A DNA stretch of 64,000 nucleotides from Vibrio bathopelagicus (GTDB lineage Bacteria; Pseudomonadota; Gammaproteobacteria; Enterobacterales; Vibrionaceae), in NCBI RefSeq assembly GCF_014879975.1, contig NZ_CP062500.1, positions 2,852,001-2,916,000 of the forward strand. Direction: 5' to 3'. Position numbers and translations under genes: made by a program. Under the pieces are notes generated by a model. The model did not search any database. It saw nothing but the letters and a program-made list of their open reading frames with translations, and was not told the origin of the DNA. This document shows, piece by piece, positions 48,733-57,678 of this stretch; position 1 is the stretch's first letter, and each line of letters opens with the position of its first letter.

Positions 48733-50073
48733 ATGCCTAATGCTGATTCCACCCTAAACAAACGTATGGGAATCGTTGCGCTCACCTGGCCAATTTTTAT
48801 CGAAGTTCTTCTAAGAACTGCACTCAACACCAGTGATGTATTCATGTTGTCGGGATACTCAGACAAAGCCGTGTCTGCCGTTGGTGTTATATCTCAGATA
48901 TCCTTTTTTCTGATCATCGTATCAACCATGGTCAGTAGTGGCACAGGCATCCTCATCGCACAATACAACGGTGCATCTCGTAGCCAAGAGAGCGCTCATG
49001 TGGGCGTGGCAAGTATTATCTTAGCCATTGTTACTGGCGTGTTGTTGAGCATTATCGCCGTTCTTGGCGCTGAATATTTCATCCCACTCTACCAACTGGA
49101 AGCTCAAGTCGAACAGTACGCTCAAGAGTACCTGTTCATCAGTGGCGCACTCACCTTCAATGTGACGATAGGTGTGGTTCTCACCACGATTCTACGTAGC
49201 CATGGTTATTCGAAATCGCCAATGGTCATCAATTTGATTGCCGGTGTTATCAACGTATTTGGCAACTACTGCGCACTCTACCAACCTTTTGGACTGCCCG
49301 TTTACGGCGTACAAGGGGTGGCTACCGCAACTGTGATTAGCCAATTAATCGGAATGTTTATTTTGATTGGTGTGGTGAGAAGTAAAGGCATTGAGCTACC
49401 GATGAAGCAGTTCAAATCTGTACCTAAAGCCATCTATCAAAAAATCATTAAGATCGGCTCAATGAATGCGGGAGAAGTACTTTCTTATAACATGGCGCAG
49501 ATCAGCATTACCTTCTTTGTGGTGCAAATGGGCACCTCTTCATTGGCGGCGTTTACCTATGCGCAAAATATCGCTCGCCTCTCGTTTGCTTTCGCGCTGG
49601 CTATTGGTCAGGGTAGCCAAATTCAAACCGGATACTACATAGGCAAAGGTTGGATAGATGAAATAGCCAACCGTGTACAACGCTATTTTGTGGTTGGCTT
49701 CATCGCCTCTATCAGCATTACCTGCGTGGTCTATATTTTCCGATTCGAGATTTTGGATCTCTTCACTCAAGATCCAGAGATCATCGCGCTGACTGCCGCA
49801 CTCATTGCAGGCTCGATACTTTTAGAAGCTGGTCGCGTGTTTAATTTGATTTTCATATCTTGCTTGAAAGCCGCAGGCGATATTAAGTTTCCTATCAAAA
49901 TGGGAATACTCAGTATGTGGGGCGTTGGGGTTGCCATGAGCTATTTGCTTGGCGTGCACTGGGGCTACGGTGTATTCGGTGCTTGGATGGCGATCGCGAT
50001 GGATGAGTGGCTACGAGGAATCATCATGGCATATCGTTGGCGAGCCAAAAAGTGGACTCGGTTCTCTTTCTAA
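48733..50073 (+). CDS. MATE-family efflux transporter
   Basis: A 446-residue membrane protein with the twelve-helix MATE layout in two related halves. Family segments include MGIVALTWPIFIEVLLRTALNTSD, STMVSSGTGILIAQYNGA (first-half signature) and QGSQIQTGYYIGKGW (second half). MATE proteins export cationic drugs or metabolites in exchange for sodium or protons. The substrate here is unknown. No regulator is adjacent. It stands between the galactoside island and a DUF1330 gene. Confidence 0.9.
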   Translation: MPNADSTLNKRMGIVALTWPIFIEVLLRTALNTSDVFMLSGYSDKAVSAVGVISQISFFLIIVSTMVSSGTGILIAQYNGASRSQESAHVGVASIILAIVTGVLLSIIAVLGAEYFIPLYQLEAQVEQYAQEYLFISGALTFNVTIGVVLTTILRSHGYSKSPMVINLIAGVINVFGNYCALYQPFGLPVYGVQGVATATVISQLIGMFILIGVVRSKGIELPMKQFKSVPKAIYQKIIKIGSMNAGEVLSYNMAQISITFFVVQMGTSSLAAFTYAQNIARLSFAFALAIGQGSQIQTGYYIGKGWIDEIANRVQRYFVVGFIASISITCVVYIFRFEILDLFTQDPEIIALTAALIAGSILLEAGRVFNLIFISCLKAAGDIKFPIKMGILSMWGVGVAMSYLLGVHWGYGVFGAWMAIAMDEWLRGIIMAYRWRAKKWTRFSF

Positions 50074-50439
50074 GTCACTAAAAATATTACGCGTCACTTC
50101 GAAAATAACCAATAGTTCTGCGTTAAAACTCATGTTAAAGCGATGCCCAGAAAGCCCTCTGGGCACAACCTATAGAACACTTACAGCCATTCAAAGTTAC
50201 AACCGAGAACAGACCGTCACAAGTAACCTCACGTTATGAGACTCATTGTCATTACTTATTGTAGCCACCTCAACTTGACGTCATTTCCACGTAACTAGGC
50301 TCGCTCTTCATTAGTTATAAATTCATCAAAAGCAAACTACTATTACCTTACTCGTTAGCTATATCGTTAACAGTCAAATGCCATGCACTAGCTGCTACTA
50401 ATAGCACAGTGCCATTGGCATGATAAGGAGAACAAGATT
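50074..50439. other. Intergenic region without a gene
   Basis: About 365 bases. The only structure seen is GCCCAGA-AAGCCC-TCTGGGC near 50145-50164, a seven-pair hairpin with no T-run. No promoter could be assigned with confidence. Confidence 0.5.
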
Positions 50440-50742
50440 ATGTCTTACTACTCAGTATTAGAAGTTACGCCTACAACTGACGCATGGGTCGCTGATTACA
50501 TCGAACCAGCAACAAGGCTCGTCATACAATATGGTGGTAAATATCTAGCGCGCACTGCTAGTCACGAATGTGTAGAAGGTAACGCGGAGCAACCAGCACT
50601 ACGAGTCATCATTGAGTGGCCATCAAAACAAGCCGCCGTTGATTTTATGAATGACACAGAATATACCCCGCACTTACAAGCTCGAACGCAAGGCTCGATA
50701 AGCCATCATGCGTTAATTGAAGGTAAAGACGACCTCACTTAA
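50440..50742 (+). CDS. DUF1330-family small protein
   Basis: A 100-residue protein of the dimeric alpha/beta-barrel DUF1330 group: YYSVLEVTPTTDAWVADYIE, GGKYLARTASHECVEG, and RVIIEWPSKQAAVDFMNDTEY. Function is unproven in this family. The ATG follows ATAAGGAGAACAAGATT. It is monocistronic and followed by a nested hairpin. Confidence 0.82.
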   Translation: MSYYSVLEVTPTTDAWVADYIEPATRLVIQYGGKYLARTASHECVEGNAEQPALRVIIEWPSKQAAVDFMNDTEYTPHLQARTQGSISHHALIEGKDDLT

Positions 50743-50763
50743 TTAAAGTCGGGGGAATCAAAG

Positions 50764-50824
50764 CGGACTTAGAACGAAAGAAAAGCGCTAGGGGGAGCTA
50801 GCGCTTTAAGACCAACTAAGTCCG
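50764..50824. terminator. Nested hairpin, probable terminator, after the DUF1330 gene
   Basis: Inner stem AAAGCGCTAG / CTAGCGCTTT (50782-50807) is enclosed by an outer pair CGGACTTAG (50764-50772) / CTAAGTCCG (50816-50824). The inner stem lacks a long T-run, so termination is possible but the double structure is unusual. The convergent lysR gene lies about 190 bases further on. Confidence 0.6.
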
Positions 50825-51010
50825 TTTAGCGTGGTAGTTTTTTAAGCTATATCATAAGGATATAACCAATTTTTTTACTTAGGTAAATCAAAAAGCCTAT
50901 TCTTTACGACTGCTTTGAGTCGTAAATTAAGTATAGTCATGATCTGTTAATTCACCTGTTTTTTTTAGGGATAATTTGAACCAGCTTGGCTATAAGTTAC
51001 CGTGAATAAA

Positions 51011-51937
51011 TTACTCACCAATCACAGACGAAATTGCTTTAGCAATCAATTTTCTAAGCAAATTATTTTTATCATCTAAGTGTTTTGCTTTGCGATAGAC
51101 AAGCTGTATATCAAAATCTGGTACATCAATTGGTGGTTTCACCGCCAACAAAGTTTCCTCAGCACCCATATCATTGCGCGCCACTAGCCTAGGAACAATG
51201 CATAGCAATTCTCTTCCACGAATTAATCGCTTTACTGTTAAAAAATTACTTGAAGATATAGCGACTTTTCGACTGAAACCTAGCTCAGCCAATCGAATAT
51301 CAACCCCCGTTTTTAGAGCCCCCGCAGGAGAAACAAGTGCATGTTCTACCGACACAAACTGATCTAAAGACATAGGTTCCTTAATGGATAGAACAGACGG
51401 ATCGAACAAGCAGACATGTTGCTCTGTATACAAATGCTTTGTTCGATAAGGCTTTGGTACCTCACCAAAACTACCGATCGCGATATCGAGCTTGGCGTCT
51501 TCAAACACTTGTTGATAGTTGCTTCGATTGACATTGAATAACGTCACTTGAGAATAAGGCGAAGATTGCTTAATGAGATCAAACAACATTGGAGCGAACA
51601 TCTGCTCTGCATAATCGGTAAGTCCGATCTTCCAAGTGCCTTTATAGGTTGCTACATCAAACGATTTAGACAACAGTACTTCTGACTGAATTGTATTGAG
51701 TAAGGCATCGACGGTGCTTGATAATTCAATGGCTCGATCGGTCGCTGCCATCTTGCTACCGACACGCTCAAACAACGGGTCATCAAACAGCTTTCTCAGT
51801 CTTTGTAAGCTATGACTCATCGCTGATTGGCTAACATAACAACGCTCAGCCGCCTTACTAACGCTGTTTGTTTTATATAGAGCTTGCAGTGCAATCAATA
51901 AGTTAAGGTCAATTCCTTTCCAGTTAAAATCAGCCAC
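51011..51937 (-). CDS. LysR-family transcriptional regulator
   Basis: A 308-residue LysR protein with the N-terminal winged helix (LIALQALYKTNSVSKAAER, CYVSQSAMSHSLQRLRKLF) and a C-terminal effector domain from about residue 90. It is divergent from chrA with a 100-base AT-rich gap containing T-N11-A-type symmetry (ATAGTTATAATT, then GAATCATAG), so it probably controls chrA. The inducer is unknown. Confidence 0.87.
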   Translation of the reverse strand: MADFNWKGIDLNLLIALQALYKTNSVSKAAERCYVSQSAMSHSLQRLRKLFDDPLFERVGSKMAATDRAIELSSTVDALLNTIQSEVLLSKSFDVATYKGTWKIGLTDYAEQMFAPMLFDLIKQSSPYSQVTLFNVNRSNYQQVFEDAKLDIAIGSFGEVPKPYRTKHLYTEQHVCLFDPSVLSIKEPMSLDQFVSVEHALVSPAGALKTGVDIRLAELGFSRKVAISSSNFLTVKRLIRGRELLCIVPRLVARNDMGAEETLLAVKPPIDVPDFDIQLVYRKAKHLDDKNNLLRKLIAKAISSVIGE

Positions 51938-52037
51938 AAAACAATCCCATATAATTCATAGTTATAATTAAAACAATTAATTTGAATCATAGTTCAACTC
52001 CACCTAAATTACGCTAAACATTTATCTGGAATCGATC

Positions 52038-53180
52038 ATGCTTTCAATTTTTAAAACCTTTTTCTGGCTTGGCTGGATTAGCTTTGGTGGACCAGCGGCA
52101 CATATTGGCTACTTCCGTAAAACCTTTGTTGAGAAACTGAATTGGTTATCCGACGAAGAGTACGGGCAAATTGTCGCCCTCAGTCAATTTCTACCGGGTC
52201 CAGGCTCAAGTCAGGTTGGCTTCGCGGTTGGTTATAAAAAAGGTGGCTTAACCGGTGCTATTGCCGCATTTGTAGGCTTCACCTCCCCTTCTGTCATTCT
52301 GATGCTGATATTGGCCTTAGTGAGCAACCAGTTGTTAGAAGCGCCGCTTTTCATTTCAATCATCCACGGGCTTAAGTTACTCGCGGTCGTAGTTGTAGCT
52401 GATGCCACTTTCGGCATGTACAAAAATTTTTGCCAATCAAAGATAGCAACAGCACTGTGTGTGATAACCGCGATTGTTCTACTTTTGATTCCGGGGATAT
52501 GGCCTCAAGTCTTAGTACTTCTATTTGCAGCAATCATTGGCAGCAAGTTCTTAACCTCGCAAGACTTAAAAACAACGCCTTCAACACATAAGATATCCAT
52601 AACACCGCTTGTGATTTTTATAGCACTACTAGTTGGTTTACCTCTGTTCAGTGCATACTCCCAAGGCATCGAAGTGTTTGGTTTATTCTACCAAGCAGGC
52701 AGCTTGGTATTCGGTGGCGGTCACGTGGTTCTTCCGTTGCTACAGAATGGTATTGGCGACCAACTGTCTCAAGATACCTTCCTAACAGGCTATGCTGCTG
52801 CGCAAGCGGTTCCTGGCCCGATGTTTACTTTAGCGACTTACCTCGGTTATGTATTAATGCCGTCGTCGCCGATTACAGGTGCGCTTTTAGCAACGATTGC
52901 GGTGTTCTTACCGGGCTTCTTGTTGCTACTAGCTGTATTGAAGAACTGGCAGGCAATTGCGAGTAAGCCTCTAGTTTCTGGTGCGCTTACAGGTGTGAAT
53001 GCAGCTGTTGTAGGTCTACTGCTGGCAGCTCTGTATCAACCCATCTTCACAAGTGCAGTGAGTAGCGGCTTAGACTTCGCTCTGATCATTGTGGGTGTTT
53101 GGCTATTGAAAACCGTGAAGATGCCGATTGTAGGTTTAGTGGGGATCTTCATGTTATTTGGTGCTACTACTGGCCTGTAA
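52038..53180 (+). CDS. chrA: ChrA-type chromate transporter
   Basis: A 380-residue two-domain CHR protein. The first half starts FFWLGWISFGGPAAHIGYF and has SQFLPGPGSSQVGFAVGYKKGG. The second half repeats the pattern with FYQAGSLVFGGGHVVLPLLQ and AQAVPGPMFTLATYLGYV. ChrA exports chromate by a proton-linked mechanism, but many family members have unknown natural substrates. It is paired with the divergent LysR gene. Confidence 0.87.
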   Translation: MLSIFKTFFWLGWISFGGPAAHIGYFRKTFVEKLNWLSDEEYGQIVALSQFLPGPGSSQVGFAVGYKKGGLTGAIAAFVGFTSPSVILMLILALVSNQLLEAPLFISIIHGLKLLAVVVVADATFGMYKNFCQSKIATALCVITAIVLLLIPGIWPQVLVLLFAAIIGSKFLTSQDLKTTPSTHKISITPLVIFIALLVGLPLFSAYSQGIEVFGLFYQAGSLVFGGGHVVLPLLQNGIGDQLSQDTFLTGYAAAQAVPGPMFTLATYLGYVLMPSSPITGALLATIAVFLPGFLLLLAVLKNWQAIASKPLVSGALTGVNAAVVGLLLAALYQPIFTSAVSSGLDFALIIVGVWLLKTVKMPIVGLVGIFMLFGATTGL

Positions 53181-53194
53181 CATTAAACAGGAAG

Positions 53195-53221
53195 TAGGAA
53201 GCTAACTGTTAGCTTCCTGCT
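53195..53221. terminator. Hairpin between chrA and the methyltransferase gene
   Basis: GGAAGCTAAC-T-GTTAGCTTCC, ten perfect pairs with a minimal loop, between two convergent genes. T-runs are weak. Confidence 0.65.
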
Positions 53222-53941
53222 CTATTGCCTAGAAACAATTTTAATTCCATGAAAATTGAAGAATAAGTTGCAGTCGATAAGGGGTGCAAAGCTCAACGGC
53301 CAAAACGAGTTTTGATTGTCCGGAAGGTAATAGTTTAAAAAGGCAATTAGGTTATTACATGGATTAACATGTTCCCTCGCCATTATGTAATCGTAATTCC
53401 ACCCCTTTTTTAAACCGTGTTTTCTTGTCGTCATATAACGACCGACCTTCCACGCGACTCCAGGATCGGTAGGAATCAAAATAGATAACGTTCCCCCAGG
53501 TTTTAGCACTCGTAGCCACTCTTTGATCACCAAATGAGGCTCGTATAGGTGCTCCAATATATGAGTTGCGATCACACGATCAAAACTGTTGCTTTCAAAA
53601 TCTAACTCACAAGCATTAGTTACGTTAAAAGTGAGTTTGTCATAAGTATTGATATGGCTGAGTTGCTTATCTGCTACTTCCAGTGCTGATGCATCACCAT
53701 CACTAACAATGTATTCATCGAAGGTGTGTTTAACATGTAATAAGTGCTCACCAGTTCCAGAACCTACCTCTAATACTTTGGAGAAATGTTTATCTTCACC
53801 GAATGGCTTTTCACACGCAATATGGCCTGCCCTCATCACATACCCCGTGGTATTGCTCTCATAAACTCGCTCGTCGTATTCATCACTAAAACGAGATAAA
53901 TAATCGAGCCACTCCTTATCTTCATCCTTGCTTATTCTCAT
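53222..53941 (-). CDS. Class I SAM-dependent methyltransferase
   Basis: A 239-residue protein with the SAM-binding motif I KVLEVGSGTGEHLLHV near residue 75, an acidic loop (VSDGDAS), and a post-motif segment FDRVIATHILEHLYEP typical of the Methyltransf_11 group. RVLKPGGTLSILIPTDPGVAW follows. The acceptor is unknown. It is the last gene of the tad-GT run, nine bases after the GT2 stop, so it may methylate a sugar or glycosylated product made by these enzymes. That is inference. Confidence 0.82.
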   Translation of the reverse strand: MRISKDEDKEWLDYLSRFSDEYDERVYESNTTGYVMRAGHIACEKPFGEDKHFSKVLEVGSGTGEHLLHVKHTFDEYIVSDGDASALEVADKQLSHINTYDKLTFNVTNACELDFESNSFDRVIATHILEHLYEPHLVIKEWLRVLKPGGTLSILIPTDPGVAWKVGRYMTTRKHGLKKGWNYDYIMAREHVNPCNNLIAFLNYYLPDNQNSFWPLSFAPLIDCNLFFNFHGIKIVSRQ

Positions 53942-53950
53942 ACCAGAACC

Positions 53951-54880
53951 CTATTCCAATGGTTTGTTATCATTACATCTTAATATAGAAAGAATTCGCA
54001 TCTCTCGCCGACCTCGTGACACGTTGTCTAGTATCAATCCACAGAAAAAAGACATAACCGCAATCAATGCAATCGAGCTAGACAAAACAGCTGTAGGTAG
54101 CCTTTCGACTAATCCTGTGTCAACGAAATCAACAATAACGGGAATGCCTAAGCTCAATGAAATAAGACCAAGCAATATCGAGAGCACGCCAAAGAAAAAC
54201 ATTGGTTTCACATCTCTCAATAAGAATAAGATAAAGTTGAGGATCTTGAGACCATCACTCAAGGTGTTCAGTTTACTGGAAGTCCCTTCAGGTCTAGATT
54301 GGTACTGAGTCGAGACTTCTTTAATTGACATATTATGGTGTAACGCATGCACGGTGAGTTCTGTTTCTATTTGGAAGCCATCGCTGAAGATAGGTGCAGT
54401 TTTGACAAATCGATGGCTCATAATTCGATAACCAGAAAATACATCATTCAATTGTGCATTAAATGCTAAGTTAATCAGTGATGAAAACATCTTGTTACCA
54501 AGGATATGTCCTTTAGGATACGCACCAGAAGAGCGATCTCGACTTCCAATAATCATATCAAGATTTTCTGTCTTTAATTGCTTGATCAACACTGGACATA
54601 CTGACGCATCGTAAGTGTCATCACCATCAGCCATCACATAGATATCAGCGTCGATATCAGAGAACATCCGCCTCACGACCTCCCCTTTACCTTGGCGAGG
54701 CTCATGTCGCACAATCGCCCCAGCTTGTAACGCCTCGTTGACCGTATTGTCGGTTGAGTTATTGTCATACACATAAATAGACGCATCAGGTAAAGCTTTT
54801 TGAAAGGAAGCAACCGTTTTTCCAATGGCGCCCGCTTCGTTGTAGCATGGGAGTAATACTGCAATTTGTATTTTATTCAT
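53951..54880 (-). CDS. GT2 polyprenyl-phosphate glycosyltransferase (DPM1/GtrB-like)
   Basis: A 309-residue protein with a GT-A domain (VLLPCYNEAGAIGKTVASF, YDNNSTDNTVNEA, and the DxD region VMADGDDTYDASV) followed by FSGYRIMSHRF. Two membrane helices close the C-terminus (about 235-260 and 268-290). The layout fits enzymes that load a sugar from a nucleotide donor onto a polyprenyl phosphate. Its ATG overlaps the stop of the GT-C-like gene by ATGA, so the two are coupled and may act in sequence. Confidence 0.85.
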   Translation of the reverse strand: MNKIQIAVLLPCYNEAGAIGKTVASFQKALPDASIYVYDNNSTDNTVNEALQAGAIVRHEPRQGKGEVVRRMFSDIDADIYVMADGDDTYDASVCPVLIKQLKTENLDMIIGSRDRSSGAYPKGHILGNKMFSSLINLAFNAQLNDVFSGYRIMSHRFVKTAPIFSDGFQIETELTVHALHHNMSIKEVSTQYQSRPEGTSSKLNTLSDGLKILNFILFLLRDVKPMFFFGVLSILLGLISLSLGIPVIVDFVDTGLVERLPTAVLSSSIALIAVMSFFCGLILDNVSRGRREMRILSILRCNDNKPLE

Positions 54881-56655
54881 GAACCACTCCTTACTCTAAA
54901 AACTCGGTAACCACTCTCAATGTCATCGTGTACTATCTCTAACCAAGCAGGAGTATCTGTACTATATAGTTTTTTTATGAACGCCTCCTCTCCAGCAGAG
55001 TTTTTTAAAATAAGCAAATGAGGATCATTACCAACAACAATAATATCTATACTTTTATCTATAATTTTCCTTTCGACCAACCTAAGATCTTCTTCTAACA
55101 TCACCTCAATAAGGAAGCTGTTACCAGTAATATTTCGGTGATAAGGTGCTGCGATAATACTGTTATTCGTTTTTGCTAATACTGGTGCACCAGTTTCTAT
55201 TCCAGATAGAATTGTATGCGAACCAATACCATTATCTTTTAGTACCTTAAAGAGATTCGGTGATTTTTCATCATCACCAAAAGTGGTATTAATCTCATCT
55301 GTTGGCGATAAAGCAAGAATGACAAACGCTACCGCTAATGGAGCTCCAGAAAAAATAACAATTACTTTTAAAATTGAAGAGCGTATGTAGTCTGCGAGTT
55401 GTAGAACAACATATGCTTGGAAAGGAGCAGCTAAAACAAAACACAACCTCATCACCCTGATCTGCCAAAAAACTGCAAGGACCAAATTAAACATAAAGAT
55501 GCAATACAAGATTGTACAGTGGTCGTTTTTGTTCTTAAAAAGTGGGTACAAAGTGGCAGGAATAACAAGTAAAGCATAATTTTCTATAGAGAAAAAACCA
55601 TTACTAGATACGTATCTAGCGATAGATTTAGCTTCTGTAACTTGGTCAAGCCAATACAGCTTAAGTATCGGTGGGTAATCGATTAAGAGTGCACTGGTGA
55701 GTGATGGGTAAAGAACAACAACCGGAAGTAAAAACAATAGGCCAAGAGAACAGAATAACAAGGTTCTTTGAATTAAGTTTTTATCATCATTAAATAATCG
55801 ATTATAAACATTAACAAATAGCCAACCACAAAAGAAAAGGATGATGAGAATAAATGATATTTCATCGTATTTAAAAATAAAAAACTCATCATAAGGTCGA
55901 TTCAATAAAATCGCACAAATGCCAAAAATAGTGGAACTCGCGTATAACTTGGAAATATAGCCAAACCACTCATGGCGAAAAAAACCATAATACAAAGTAT
56001 AAAGAACAAGGAAAATCATGAATAGCAATACGTTATCTAACCCAGTCCACAAAGATAAAGACAAGATGATAGATTGAGCATAAACACGCCATGAATGATT
56101 CAGGTGGCTAAGAGTAATCGGTGTTACGGCTAAAAACAGAGTCGCGAAGATAAGCTGAACATTATGATGATCAATAGAACCGGGTAAGAAGTGGATAATT
56201 GAAGGAGAAGAAATTGCAAACATCATGCTGATAAAACGATACTTACCCCCTAAAAAATGTTCACATAGGTAAAAGCATGACAACGCAAAAAACAATAAAT
56301 AAAACAGTGGGACAATAGATATTGAAATCGTATACGCAATACTATCATCAAGCATAAATAATAGTGGAAAAGCAACTAACGATAGCATTAGGTCTGGGAA
56401 ACGAGACCAATGAATGATAATACCATCAGCGGCATTAAAGTTACTCATAGGTTCAAGATACCAATGACCACTTTTCATCCACTCCTGAAACTGAACAAAA
56501 CGCATATAATCGTCATTATCATTCAGTTCGAGTACTGAAACACTTTCCCACTTGTAAACAAAAATCACCGTGGCACAAACTAGCCAAATTACACAAATAA
56601 CAATGATATCTTTATTAAAACTCTCACTTTTAGGCAATATGAATATCCTTTTCAC
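54877..56655 (-). CDS. GT-C-like multi-pass membrane protein, candidate lipid-sugar glycosyltransferase
   Basis: A 592-residue protein with about eleven to thirteen hydrophobic helices and a soluble C-terminal part from about 455. The first periplasmic loop has an acidic NDNDDYMR motif (45-52) and HWSRFPD (82-88). A later GSIDHHNVQ (159-167) resembles the DHH segment of STT3/AglB-like proteins. No WWDYG motif was found, so it is not a standard oligosaccharyltransferase. It looks AT-richer than its neighbours. It overlaps the GT2 gene and lies 20 bases after tadD, so a role in glycosylating pilins or another surface product is inferred. Confidence 0.68.
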   Translation of the reverse strand: MKRIFILPKSESFNKDIIVICVIWLVCATVIFVYKWESVSVLELNDNDDYMRFVQFQEWMKSGHWYLEPMSNFNAADGIIIHWSRFPDLMLSLVAFPLLFMLDDSIAYTISISIVPLFYLLFFALSCFYLCEHFLGGKYRFISMMFAISSPSIIHFLPGSIDHHNVQLIFATLFLAVTPITLSHLNHSWRVYAQSIILSLSLWTGLDNVLLFMIFLVLYTLYYGFFRHEWFGYISKLYASSTIFGICAILLNRPYDEFFIFKYDEISFILIILFFCGWLFVNVYNRLFNDDKNLIQRTLLFCSLGLLFLLPVVVLYPSLTSALLIDYPPILKLYWLDQVTEAKSIARYVSSNGFFSIENYALLVIPATLYPLFKNKNDHCTILYCIFMFNLVLAVFWQIRVMRLCFVLAAPFQAYVVLQLADYIRSSILKVIVIFSGAPLAVAFVILALSPTDEINTTFGDDEKSPNLFKVLKDNGIGSHTILSGIETGAPVLAKTNNSIIAAPYHRNITGNSFLIEVMLEEDLRLVERKIIDKSIDIIVVGNDPHLLILKNSAGEEAFIKKLYSTDTPAWLEIVHDDIESGYRVFRVRSGS

Positions 56656-56674
56656 TGAGCCAAAAATATAAATA

Positions 56675-57678
56675 CTACTGTTCTATCTCTCTCACTTCCG
56701 CTAGTGCTCTATTTAAGTTTTCATTTGCTACCTTGTAATAAGACGCTTTCTTGTCGATAGCTTGCTGAAGATAAGGAACCGCTTCATCAGGCTTTCCTTG
56801 TAATATTAGGAAATAACCGACATTATTCAACGCTTCCGGGCCTCCATATGCCTCATGAAGACACTGGTTGCCTTTTTAATATCACCAGAAGCTAAATAAA
56901 TAAGCGCCAGATTATTCTGAGCTTTTTCATTGTTCGGTTCTAACTCTAAAGCTGAACGCGTATATTGATACGCTTCCTTGTAATTACCGTACATATAGTG
57001 AGAATAGCCCATATTCAACAAAGCTTTTACCGAACTTTTGTCTATCATAAGTGATTTCTTAAAATACTCTTGTGCTATCTGATGTTTTCCATCGACATCT
57101 TCTAGCACACCAACCCCCATATAAGCCAATGCTGGTGATATACTATCGACCTTTAAACTGGCTACTTCACTTTGACTCAATGCTTGGTAGTTTTTAATCG
57201 TTTCACTGTTTTTTAAGCGAAGTTGGTCTGAATTAATCGCTTTAAAGAAATAGCTTCGTCCTTCATCTGTGCGGCGTTGCTTGGTATACAAAACACCTAA
57301 CTGCTCCAATACTTTGGTATGCGCGGGATTAAAATCTAGTGCTGCTAGATAGGCTTTCTCGGCTAACGCATAGTTACCTCGAGATAAGTGTATTTGACCA
57401 ATAGTAAACAGAGTTTTATCGTGAAATTCTTTTTCAGGGAAAGACAAAGAACGTATATATTCATACAATGCCAAATCTATATTATTGTCTCGCAGAGCAA
57501 TATCACCACGCATTATGGCTTCTTTCTCATTAAGAGGCGGATTATCACTACTCAAAGTATCGATTGGTTTTCCTGAATACAATTCTGCGTCAAATTGATT
57601 GGTTGGTTCATCAGAAGAAGCACAACCTAGTAGTAACATTGGTAATAGTAGGAGAAGAAACTTACTATAGAAAATCAT
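56675..57678 (-). pseudogene. tadD: TadD-type TPR lipoprotein, frameshifted near the 3' end
   Basis: Tad pilus assembly lipoprotein: signal MIFYSKFLLLLLPMLLLGC with lipobox, then TPR units (ALAEKAYLAALDFNPAHTKV, EYFKKSLMIDKSSVKALLNM and AYQYTRSALELEPNNEKAQN). The frame stops at a TGA at 56827, but the next TPR (EALNNVGYFLILQGKPDEAV) continues in another frame to a TAG at 56675. Adding one G near 56838-56841 would join them as HMGGPEALNN, giving about 334 residues. The start is the ATG at 57678, overlapping the tadC stop. The truncated form would lose only the last 50 residues and might still work. Confidence 0.8.

Noticed and set aside
50145..50164. GCCCAGA/TCTGGGC hairpin as a terminator of the MATE gene
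   Set aside because: There is no T-run on either strand and it lies over 70 bases from the stop, so it is not listed as a terminator.
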